Assembly: GCA_028622995.1 (NCBI GenBank)
Contig: JAJQJQ010000003.1
Location: 1,984,001-2,048,000 of the forward strand
Source of the DNA: Panagrolaimus kolymaensis
Taxonomy: Eukaryota; Nematoda; Chromadorea; Rhabditida; Panagrolaimidae
Reading direction: 5' to 3'
DNA length: 64,000 nt
Below are positions 39,093-49,786 of the stretch, in pieces. The notes beneath the pieces are model-generated. The model did no database searches. It was not told the origin of the DNA and was given only the letters and a program-made list of their open reading frames with translations. The translations under genes were made by a program, and so were the position numbers. Within the stretch, counting starts at the first letter, position 1. Every line of letters starts with the position of its first letter.

Positions 39093-42000
39093 TTCAAAAA
39101 ATTTAGAAGCAAATTTCAAAATAAAGCTTTGAATGAATGAAGACAAAAATTATATATTTTTAAATTTCAAAATAGCTACTCGCGTTAATCTTGGTTGGCG
39201 ACGTAGACCGGAAAAGACATTTTAGTTTTTAGCTAAAAATTGAAGCAACTAAAAGCAGCAGAATATTGCCTTAAAACATTTATTGCTTCATCAGTAAAAT
39301 AAAAAAAGCAATTTTAAACTTTTATTTTGTTTTTAATTTCGGCACAAGATTAACACTTACGAAAAAAGTAGAAAACGAAAAAAGAAGAAAAGTTGAAGAC
39401 CTCCAGAAACACGCAGTTGGCATGAATAAGATTGTTTTTTACTCCACTTTTATAATAAAATAAAACCTTCAATTAGTAAAGAAGAAAAAAAAGTGGGAGG
39501 CATCATTAATTTTAAGGAAGCAAAAAAATAAGAAAAAAGAGGGGCAAAAAAATTTAAATTACTAACTATGAGCCTAATTTTTAGTCTACAAGCAACCAAA
39601 AAAAATTTCGTAATTTCCATGTGAAAGTAAAATTATTTCTAGCACAATCGCTTCATAATTTAAAAATTAAATTCGCAGACATTAAAGCACATTACACTTT
39701 TAACTATTCAATGATAGCAAGGATTTTAACCTGGAAAAAGCAGGAAATGGATGGAAAGCCAAAAAAAGAATTTAAAAAATCACGTCAACTTTTTCATTTT
39801 AAAACTAACTGTTACAAGCTGAAAAAATAATCCTCTTTTATTTTTTTTTTATTTATAATCAAATTTTCGATATTTGCTTTTAGAAAATAATAAAAAAAAA
39901 GAAAGAAAAAAGAATAATAAAATTGAATGAAAAGAAAAAAGTATATTTTTTTGCAATAAAATAATAAAAAGTCAAATTGTAAATTTTTTTAAGAATATAT
40001 GGTACATATGTAGGAGTCACATGTTTACAAGCAAACAACAACTCAGAAATGGTTATTATATTTTTTATGTGTATGTCAAAAGTAACTAACCCATTATCAA
40101 TTTGTAATCTAATAGTACTTGGATTTGTTTCACCCATTTTGTTGCAAAAAAATAAAAAATTCTAAAAGTTGCAAAGTTTATTAAATAAGGTGGTGAACAA
40201 AAGTTTTTTATGAAATTGTATTAAAAAATTCTCGAAAAAATAAACATTGAGGGAGTCGTTTTTTTAAGACGCGCCTAATTATTTTCTCATGAAATTATTT
40301 TTTTATGGACTCAAATGATCTTTTTAATATTCTTCAATTTTTTAATATCCAAAGCGAAAAATAAAAGAAGATGAAAGAGAAACTTTTCTAGGCATAAAAA
40401 ATTATACTAAAAAAATGAAGAGTTATTGGCAACGATGGATGGATGTCGATGGCCCTCGGCATCTCCAAATGTCACCGAGATGAGGCTGCAAACGAAAAAA
40501 AAATGAGAGAGGAAACCTTTTGAATGCAAATGTATGAAAGAAAGGCGGGTTTTTCTTTCTTCTCCATTCTTTTTTTTTGAAGGAAATGAAAAAAGCTCCA
40601 AATGACAAAATAAAAAAAACATTTATTGTTACTTTTTCAGATAACAAAAGAACCAACTCTCTTTTTTGCTCTTTTTTACCATAGATGAAGAATAATATAT
40701 TATATAAATATATATCATTTTGTGTGGGGGATGGATAATGAAAGAAGAGGATTAAAAATTTAAAAAACGAAGAAGTGTTAATTTATCCAAAAATAAAAAA
40801 CACTTTTCTTTTCAACGTTATGAAGCCAATTCAAGAAAAAAAGAGGAAGGAAAATTTACTTACAAATATTTTTAATTTTAATTAAAAAAGTGTTCTGTTT
40901 TGATTCATTATTAAAAATAAAAGTCATAAGGTAAGCAAATCTAAATGCAATGTATCTCTTAACTTAGAAATTTATTAAAGCAAAAAGTCGACAAAATCTT
41001 TGCATTTTAAAATAAAGAATGCTGAAGTATGAATTCCAAATACTTTTTATTTAAAAAGGGCATTAAATAGATAAACAAAATTTATTTTTAGAGTTTCAGC
41101 CGTCTGAAGCAAACGCTTGCATTTTACAATAATTAAAGAAAACTAATTAAAATATTTTTGTTGTTTTGAAAAATAAAATAAAAACATGTCCAAACTAATT
41201 TGAAAAGTAAAAGAAAAAAAGCCGTTCCAAAATAAGGCTTCCTTCTTTTTTGAAAACCAAAAAATGAACTTTAAAAAATAACTCTTTTTCTTTCTGATGA
41301 GTGCAGTCTAAGTCTTTTTCAAAACCAAACCCTTTTTTACGTTTCACATGCATTACAAGAATTTTAGAAAGCTAATCACGTGGTAAACTAAAATATTCAA
41401 ATGTGTCGCAAAAAAGAAAAGAAAGTGAAAGCCAAGCATAAATGAAATAAAAACTTTTTTTTAAATTATATCTGGAGAAAAAAAGAAGGCATAAAGGCGG
41501 GGAATGCATTTTAAGATTTATAAAAGAAATTATTTATTTCAAAATACTGGCTAATAATATTCAACTTCAATTAATTTTAAGTGGTTTTCATTTATCCCAG
41601 AAAAGATCTTTGTTTAAGCAAGCTGCCATTATTTAAAAAAAAATGACAAAAAATCTTAGTTTATAAATTAAATGGTAAAGAAAATTAAAAATTTCTCTAA
41701 GTTTGCCTTTCAACTTTTTTATTACCAAATTTTAATGGAGCTACAAACGGGAATCACCAATGAACAACACTACTTTTTTATATTAAATTTTTTAAGCTTT
41801 AGCCTTATTTTTCATTTACAACCAAACTTTAACAAAAATAATAAATCGAAAAATCATAAGTCACAGAGAGACGATGAAAAAATTTCAAATAAAAAAGAAA
41901 GAAAAAAATACCTACAAGTAGTAATTTAATTTCATAAAAAATATTTTCGGCAGGTAAAATAGACCTTTTGAAGAGTGTGAAAATTGTTGTAGATGTCTTG

Positions 42001-44956
42001 AGTTAATATAAAGTTTTACTAAATAGCAATTTACTTTTTTAACAGTGCTCAAAATTTCAATTCAAGTTTTTCATACAGTCGTAGAAAAAATGAAACTAAT
42101 AAAAAAGTAATGCTGGAAAAAAAGCAAGAAAATCTAAAGTTTCAGAAACATGAATAACCACAAATATCTATTTTCTAGAAATAATATAATAAACAAATTA
42201 ATGAAAAAAAGGCAAACGAAAAAATATTTGTTTCACAAAAAAGTGCTATGATTTTTATTATCAAAAAACTCTATCGATGTTAAAAGATTTTTGGCAAATG
42301 TTAGCGAAGTTTGAATCACAAATGACTAACGCTTTTTTCTGTGTTTTTCATTAAAATGTCTTATTTGCTTAAAGAAGTTCAAAATTTTAAAACACTTTTT
42401 TCCAATAGCGTCAAGCGTAAATTTAATTAGCGTTCTTTAAAACATTTTTAAATATTAATAATTTTTACATAATCTCCAGTCACTATGCATGAGGAAGAAA
42501 AATTTTTAAACCAATTAACAATTTAAAGCAGTTTAAATAAAACTAAGCAAAAAATTAAAATATTATTTTCGCAAAAAAATATATACATATATAACTTTCT
42601 TTTATTTGAAAAGAAGTCTAATCTTTTTTATTTAACTTTCACATACATATATATATTTAGGGACTATTCAAATAAAATTAGAGTTGTCTCGACTTCGAAT
42701 TTTTTTATTTTCTTGAACACAATTGCCTTCCTGCATGTTTTTATTTAGGGAGGCTAAGATTTTGTTGCAGCTCTTTTTCTTATTCAACAAAAATTTTTTT
42801 TAACATGTTTTGCTTTTAAACAATACTATTTTTTTTGTGTTGCTGCTTTGCTTTTTTGATGTTTGAATTTTCATCGCAAAAATCTTTTCTTAAAGTTTTT
42901 ATCATTTTGGACTTTATTTGCATATTTGTCTAAAGTTTTGCTGCGCAAAATGGTTTCAGATAAATGACTTTATTGAATAGAATTAACATTTTTTGCTTGA
43001 TTTTATGAAATGGATGTGTCAAAAGTATTGAGTTATAAACTTACCACTTTCAGTTGAGAACTTTTAGGTTGCAGCGTAGGAGGTTTGTTATCTTTGCAAA
43101 AAAGTTTTTTTGACATCTTATCAGCCTCTGGGCAAATAAAAATATAACCTAAAATTTTTTGCATCTTCTACAAAAAATTTTTTCTTAATCTTAGTTTCTT
43201 TATTTTTTATGCATCTTTTTTTGATAAAAAATATTTCAGCCTCTTTCCAATCTTTGAGCCATGTTTTTTCTTAGAAAAACATTTTCTTTTCCAACAAAAT
43301 TCATTCTTTACATTTATTTATTTCTTTTTTATCAATTAAGGTCTCGAATAGATTATTTGAAGCAAAAATAAAATAGAAGATGCAGAATCCAATGTTTGAC
43401 CCTATGGGAATTGAGGGAGGGTGTCGACTTAAAAAACAAATTTGATTCCTATTTTCTTTTTTCAGTTGACTTTCATCAAGCATGCTTTTCTTTTTTTGAT
43501 GTCCACTTATATCACATAACTATTTTTATTTTTTTATTCTCGCTATGTTTTTTTCATGTTACTTTTTTAAACTTTCTTAACAAACATTAGTCTTTAATTT
43601 TTGTTGACCGAAAACGGCTGTTTTCGGCGCTTTTCAAAGAAAAATTTAAAAAAGAATAAAAAAAATATGGAAGTGCTTAATAATAAGTGTTTCGGCTCCC
43701 GAAAATGAAGTGCATTTTTTTGCTATTCTGCTCCAAAAATTAGTTATTCATTTTTTAAAATTATTTTTTATGATTAATTAGCAGGAAATTTATGTCAACC
43801 ATTTCGAAAATTTTACATCATTTTTTTATTCTTTTTATTGAAATAATCTGTCGTCTACTATTAAGTCCATTTAAACGATGTATGTTGGAGCTCATTTTAT
43901 AAAATTATTTTAATAGATTTTCTTTTCGGAAGGGATTAATAACTTTTTTATAAAAGCACCTGTTAGTCCATTTCCTTAAGTGTAATATTGATGAAAATTT
44001 TTGACGAAAACATAATGACTCTTTAGATAAAATCTTAATTATTGTATTTTCGTTTCTATGGTTTTTGTAGAGAATTTAGAATGGAATCTATCTTCATAAC
44101 ATCACTTTTTTTTTAATTTTGTTTTTTTTATGGCGCAAAATTACTTATTTATTCATACGTGTCTAATTGGCTTTTGACCACACATCACACTTTGGCCAGA
44201 AATTATCAAATTCCAACTTTTTTTTGAAGAAAATCTTTACTCTTAGATGCCAACTTTTTATCATTGAAATTATTTCTCTCCGATTTCATACAAATCTTGT
44301 GATGCTTCTTCATGTTAAAAATTTTCTTTTTTACATAGCTAAATTTTTATATGATTCAATTTTTGAGCTTTGCATTGCTACTTTAATCTCTTTTTTTATG
44401 TTGTTGTTTTATTTTATGAAAACTTATTTTTTACGATTAATTTTAAGCCTGCAATAATTTTTTGAACTTTTAATGCTTGTTTGTCACTTGCAAAGTATGA
44501 CATTCATCAAAGTTTATTTCAGTGATGAAATTTTTGGGAAAGTGTTTATCAAAATTTTGAACACTCTCCATAATTCGCTTTTTTTGCAAGCTTCCCTTCC
44601 TTTAACTAACCTTTTTATACCATTTTTTTGTTTTAATCCCTCTCGAAGACACTTTTTATCCTTTTTGCGTCTTCTCATTTACTTTATGGATTTTTTCACC
44701 TTTCTTTAACATTTTCTTTTTATTTTGCTTTTTTTCTTGTTTAGCTCTTTACTTTATTTAGTTAGTTAATACGTTTTTTTTTATCAGATTTCATTTTTAG
44801 AACCCCGCCAAATAACTTAGCATTATTTTTTTGTTGCCAAGAAAGCAAACAAAATATTTATTTTCTATGTTTTCAAGCTTTTTTTCGTTCGACGAATGAA
44901 CGATATAACCGATATCCTCCCATATTTAAAGATATTTTATTGCCTTTATTTTGCAC
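39093..44956. other. Gene-free region between globin and the 7TM receptor (divergent)
   Basis: About 5.9 kb with no supported gene. The + strand looks A/purine-rich to about 42.6 kb and then T/pyrimidine-rich to 44.9 kb, the same divergent pattern as at 20.8-26.2 kb. AAGGCGG motifs occur at about 40542 and 41493. A hairpin CCGAAAAC-GGCT-GTTTTCGG sits at 43608-43627. Open frames here look like random T-rich translation. Confidence 0.45.
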
Positions 44957-46658
44957 ATGCAATTAGTTACGATCGATGGTGAAGCCGATTTAACCATACA
45001 TAATATTTCTATTTTACCGTCAGACCAGTGTGCGACGGAAGAACAACGAGCAGCTAAATGTTGTTGTGGAGATGGATTTTTTTATGATTTTTCACATAAA
45101 AAGTGTTTAGTTTCGGCGAATGTTGCATTTATGTTTAATCGAATTAATAATGGCTGGTCCCATATGGTTGTATATGGTTTTGCATATCCCATGTTAGTTT
45201 TAACTTTGATTGCTCCATTAAGCGCTGTTATGCTTGGAATGGGCAAAAGAGAAAAACGAGAAGGCGATCGACGTTTTGTAAGATTATTTTATAAGTCATT
45301 TTCGAAGCATAAATGTGGGTGTTTTTAGCCAAATCCACTTTATCAAATGATATGGTTACTTTGTTGTTGTGGATGGATTAGTTTACTTTCGCCTCTACCT
45401 TTTAGCGTGTGGTACTATATTATTGGAGATGGAATAAGGTAAATATAAACATATTATTCTTTCGCCTTTAATTTTATTATAAGTACTTATGAAAACTAAT
45501 GTTGTTATTCTTATTCATAGGTCTCTTAATCAATCTGAAACCATGTGCCACATGTTTCGAACTACAATGGAAGCAGTCCCACATACAATGGATACAATGA
45601 TGACATTATTTAGTGTTTTATTAGCTGCAGCAAGATTTTTAACTCAATATCATAGAAATACTCTTAAATTAAGAACAGTGGAAAGATTTTCAAGAGCCAT
45701 ATGGACTATATTTTTTGTATGCATTGTTTTAGGAATTTTGCGATTCTTTGAGCAGGAAGCAACTGTTTATAGTTTTTGCATGGGTAAGTTTGAAAGAAAT
45801 TTGTGACAAAGAAATAATAGAATTTATTTAGACACTGAACCTGGTCCTTATTGGGCTAAAAGATGCATGATTCGTGATGGCTCTTTAATAACATTTTTAA
45901 ATCGAAGGTTTTGGAAAGTTTTTCTGCCATTAGCTGATTTTATTGTACAATTTGTTGCGCCTGGTGTTATGCTCACATTATTACATGTTGGATTTAATCG
46001 TGAACCAAATATAGATTGTGAAGGACTTAATAAACAGTTAGTCTATATGTACTTTAGCCAAAATTCTTAATAAAGGATTTTTTAGCAATCGTTTTGGTCG
46101 TTCCCCGCGTGATCAAACTCGAATATTAATTTATGCTGTAACTATTGCCTTTTTAATTGTTCAGGTTCCTACTGCCATTGTAACTACTCTTAGTCTTACC
46201 GTTACTCATTTTCATTCAAATTCTATTAGTAAGTTCTTTATTGAAAATTTTTATCAGTCTAATTTTATGCAAATATTTTTAGTAACTTTATTATCAATTC
46301 TTGTTGGCCATCTTCAACCTTTATTATCTATTTCAACAATAATGGCAAATTGTGGTGCTTTATTAACTGCCTATTATGTTATTGTAAAAGATGATGACCT
46401 TGATGTGGGTGATTCACATGCATCTGTTAGTTCAACTGATGCTAATCCAGAAGATTATCTTCTCAAAGATCAAAGGCGCAATACAAAGTTTGACAACATT
46501 TTAAATATTTTTCAATAACTAAAATATATTTTTGCAGAAATTATCTCACTGTTAGTCGCAGTTTCGACGCTAGTTCCATGCGTTCATTCTCTCGTAAAGG
46601 CTCAGATTTTCCTGAAGATTTTGTATTTCTTGTTAACTCGCCCGCTCCTTCAACATGA
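44957..46658 (+). CDS. Seven-transmembrane G-protein-coupled receptor (orphan)
   Basis: About 460 residues in seven exons (approximately 44957-45279, 45331-45439, 45521-45784, 45832-46037, 46086-46230, 46282-46490 and 46537-46658). The extracellular N-terminus has an N-glycosylation site (NIS) and a Cys cluster (KCCCGDG). Helices: [19 protein letters not shown] (TM1), [17 protein letters not shown] (TM2), [14 protein letters not shown] (TM3, no DRY; it reads [10 protein letters not shown]), [15 protein letters not shown] (TM4), [18 protein letters not shown] (TM5), [18 protein letters not shown] (TM6) and a TM7 near [12 protein letters not shown]. The tail is Ser-rich and ends APST. The PHT...T motif before TM3 recalls peptide receptors of the sex-peptide/DMSR group, but that is a weak guess. 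The exact N-terminus is uncertain. Confidence 0.75.
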
Positions 46659-46786
46659 TCATTGCCAATTTTTCTTATTTAAAACTAATGCATACTTTAA
46701 TAAAATAATATTTTATTTAAAAATGGATTCAAAAAAAGTATAATATAAAGTTTCATAACTTGTTTCATTTGTTTTTGAAGTTTATT
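46659..46786. terminator. 128-nt tail-to-tail spacer with poly(A) signals on both strands
   Basis: The 7TM receptor stop and the PhzF-like stop face each other across 128 bases. In the middle is a near-palindrome: AATAAA on + (46699-46704) and AATAAA on - (46712-46717), eight bases apart. This compact element could serve as the poly(A) signal for both transcripts. Confidence 0.55.
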
Positions 46787-48025
46787 TCAAAGTTCAATAT
46801 CACCTCTAAGAACAGTTAATGCATTGCCATAAATATCCACTCGGTCGTCATTGGGAAATTCAACAATAAATTGAGCTCCGCGTCCTGGATAACATTGAAA
46901 TGCTAGAACAAATACATATATTTAGAGATATCTGAGATTAGGCCTTTACTCACCATAAAAAGGACCTTTACTTTGTTTGGCTTTAGACCAAAATGGACCC
47001 AATGCACATTGTGAGGAACCTAAAAAAGGTGTGAAATTTTGTTGTTTTTCTTTACGCTTGCCTGTGGCTGGATCTTCTCTAATGCCAGCCCATGGAGCAA
47101 AATACCGCGAAACATAATCAAAAGGTTTGCCATTATCATCCATGAAACCTTGTTTTTGTGGGTCTTTTGGTGCCAGAGTAACCACAACACCGCGAACTAT
47201 AGTGCCATCATGAGCGGCTAAGAGGTCGTCGTTATGATGAGTTATGGATAAAAGTTCATCTTTTGTTGTAGTTTCGTCTAATACGAGAAGAAGTTTTTTG
47301 GCTTCCATCGCCAACGCAATATAGCTGCATTTGCCTGGTGGTGTCATAAGCTTAAAATATTTGTATGAATTTAGTTTGATATTTATATAATCTTTAGTAT
47401 AAATTTTACCTCAACAATTTTCTCAATGAAACTTTCTTTTGGCTTTTGTGTAAATAAATTTGGATGTCCGCCTTTAACTTTATCACTTTCATATGAAACC
47501 CATTCTTTGTATTGCGGAAAATTCATAACCAATTGATCATATTTTTTCTTTACAATAAGTTCACCTGATAATGTTTCAAAAAATAATTCAGCGTTTTCAT
47601 TACCTGAAAAACAATTTTTTTGTTATTTTTAACTAAAATGTTTACCCATTTCATTGAAAATAACATGTGCTGCAGCTAAAGTTGCATGCCCACAAAGAGA
47701 TACTTCGACTGTTGGAGTAAACCATCGAAGTGAAAACCGCGTTGCTAATCGTTATATTATTTTGAAATCCTTTTTAGTTTATAAAATTACCTGTTTTCCA
47801 GTTATCAGCATCTAATGGAAGGGGATAGGTTGTTTCCGAAAGATTAAATTCAGCTGCAATTTGCTGATATTCTTCGTCAGATAGTTTCTAAAATAACAAA
47901 TGCAAAGTTAAAATGAAATTAGAAATTTGAGAAAGTACCTTTGGAATTAAGCAAACAGCCGCTTGATTTCCAGCAAATCGAACATTCGTAAAAGCATCGA
48001 TTAAATAAGTTTTATAACTAGGCAT
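46787..48025 (-). CDS. PhzF-family isomerase (PBLD/MAWBP-like)
   Basis: A phenazine-biosynthesis-like protein of about 330 residues in six exons, beginning [15 protein letters not shown]. PhzF hallmarks are present in order: [10 protein letters not shown] near the N-terminus (usually GNPAAV), NLSETTY with the candidate catalytic Glu, and [22 protein letters not shown]. The second half has [13 protein letters not shown] and a closing [10 protein letters not shown]. Animal members (PBLD) fold as two matching halves and are thought to be isomerases; the substrate is not known, and there is no phenazine pathway in animals. It is tail to tail with the 7TM receptor. The ATG at 48025 gives a full N-terminus. 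Confidence 0.9.
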
Positions 48026-48769
48026 TTCTAGTTAAACAATTACTCAATATTTAATGATGCAAAAAATATGAAAGATTACAATCATTTCTTTTTATACTTT
48101 TTTTTGCGATTGATTATCGTGTGACATAGAAAAAAGTTTAAAGGTCGTTTTTGCTCGATAAGACTCGTTTCTTTTTTTTATTGCTCTAGGTCGGCCAAAA
48201 CAACTATAATTTACACACAAAAAATATCATTAAAATAATTGCATATATCTAGGGACGATTGCATTACCAGATGTATCCAATCACCTTCTAAAGGCATAAT
48301 TTCAGAAAAGGCTTTGGTGACCAAATCAAAGGGAAAATCGATAAATTAGATTTTGAGCATGCCAAAAGACAAAGAGAATATCAAATATTTAAATTTATAA
48401 ATATACTAAAATACAGATAACTTAGATGAATAATAATCAGTGAATAAGAAATCATCTGGAAATAACCTCGTAATTATATTTTGAGGGGCTTATTGAATAA
48501 AAACCTCTGTTCAAAGTTACATATTCAGAATCAGCACAAAAAAAATTACATATATTCGTCCATATCAATAGTCACTTGGCTCATTTCTCGCACACCCATT
48601 TCGGCCGACGAACCTTTCCATTCTTGGTTGCTCTTTCAATTTTCAAAAATGCGCTACTCTTACTGGTACTGCAACGAAATGAAGTCACAAGCTGGAAGCC
48701 TAAAAAGTGTTTCCTCCTTAGTTTTGTGTTGTTTCCTCTGTTGTTTGTTGCGTTTTTTTATGTGCTGTT
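48026..48769. other. Intergenic, 5' of the PhzF gene
   Basis: No gene is supported. The part from about 48.55 to 48.76 kb is less AT-rich than the surrounding sequence and ends at the left edge of the first MITE. Overlapping short open frames there have no recognisable features. Confidence 0.4.
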
Positions 48770-49064
48770 CAGTGTTGTAACTTTGCCTTTTGGTCGCACC
48801 GAACACCTTACTCATACAAAAATTTTTTTATAATTATTATTTTTGAATATACTGTTAACAAAAGGCTTATTTATACGTGTTTTATAGCGTTTTCCAGCAC
48901 GCTAAAGCTTAATAGAAGTCAAAAAAGCAGAAAATTCAAAATTTTTTATATCATCAAGAACCACACCGAGCACCGGAATTTCAAAAGTGTAACACTGAGC
49001 ACCTCATCAAACACAGGCCGGCTCGCACCGCTGCGGTAGGGGTAAGATGAGATTCAAAACACTG
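48770..49064. mobile_element. hAT-like MITE, 295 bp, degenerate copy
   Basis: Ends are CAGTGTTG at 48770 and CAAAACACTG at 49064, so both ends read CAGTGTT inward. The flanks are GTGCTGTT (48762-48769) and GTGCTGAT (49065-49072), an 8-bp target duplication with one mismatch. The interior has repeated GCACCG-type words near both ends (for example around 48800, 48975 and 49025), like subterminal repeats of hAT elements. There is no coding capacity, so any movement would need a transposase supplied elsewhere. Confidence 0.6.
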
Positions 49065-49128
49065 GTGCTGATTGTTGTTATAACTTTAATAAATATGTTT
49101 AGGAATATTTTCAGTGTTTATTTGTATG

Positions 49129-49136
49129 ATCATAGC
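49129..49136. repeat. Target-site duplication, left
   Basis: ATCATAGC, repeated exactly at 49585-49592 on the far side of the CGG-rich MITE. Confidence 0.9.
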
Positions 49137-49584
49137 CAGTGTTGTCTCATTTGCATTTCATCGCCGCCGCCGCCGCCGCCGCCGCCGACGGCGGCGAGGT
49201 CCAATTTCTGGCGGCGCCGACGTCTGCGCCGCCGCCACCGCCACCGCCACCGCCGCCAATATTACCGCCACGCCGCCAAAATAGAAAATTTTTTTTTCTA
49301 TATAAATGAAAGGCGTTTTTAACATAAATTTAACTAAAGTAAAGCAATAATAAAAGGAAATTTTAAAAAGGAGAAAAAGAATAACTTTAAATTTTAGCTT
49401 CTTTAATGGTTGAGTTTTTGATTTTTCTATTATTATTTTTGTTTTTTTGGAAAAATTTAATTAATTTTGGCGGCGCCGCCATTTGAAGCTGAAAGGTCGC
49501 CGCCACCGCCGCCGCCGCCGTCGGCGGCGGCGGCGCGGATTTCTGCGCCGACGAGCGGATGGCGGTGGCGGCGAACCAACACTG
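49137..49584. mobile_element. CGG-rich hAT-like MITE, 448 bp, intact target duplication
   Basis: A non-coding element with terminal CAGTGTTG at 49137 and its inverse CAACACTG ending at 49584. It is flanked by a perfect 8-bp direct repeat, ATCATAGC (49129-49136 and 49585-49592), the target-site signature of hAT transposons. Inside each end is a long GC-rich arm of CCG/CGG triplets (about 49162-49278 and 49467-49574), arranged as inverted arms around an AT-rich centre, so the element could fold into a large hairpin. It stands out sharply from the AT-rich genome. It has no transposase. Confidence 0.88.
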
Positions 49585-49592
49585 ATCATAGC
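49585..49592. repeat. Target-site duplication, right
   Basis: ATCATAGC, matching 49129-49136 exactly. Confidence 0.9.
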
Positions 49593-49786
49593 TACAGCTG
49601 TCGCAACCAACTCCCATAGAACATTTGCCTTAATCTCGATGACATAACAATATCTGTCACCGCTTGATAGAATTACTTACCTTTACCATTAAATTATTTG
49701 TATGAATTTATTTGATTTTCGTGATACTTTTAAAGTAATTTATTGCTGATATTTTACTTTAGCTTTTCAGTGTAAACTTGTTAACT

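Noticed and set aside
48770..48997. Right end of the first MITE at AACACTG (48991-48997)
   Set aside because: The following eight bases (AGCACCTC) do not match the left flank GTGCTGTT, whereas the end at 49064 is followed by GTGCTGAT.
49112..49119. CAGTGTTT as another transposon end
   Set aside because: No partner end with matching 8-bp flanks was found; probably chance or a fragment.
49047..49617. Arg/Pro-rich and Ala-rich open frames through the CGG tracts
   Set aside because: They are translations of the MITE's triplet-rich arms on both strands, with no start context, splice logic or domain.
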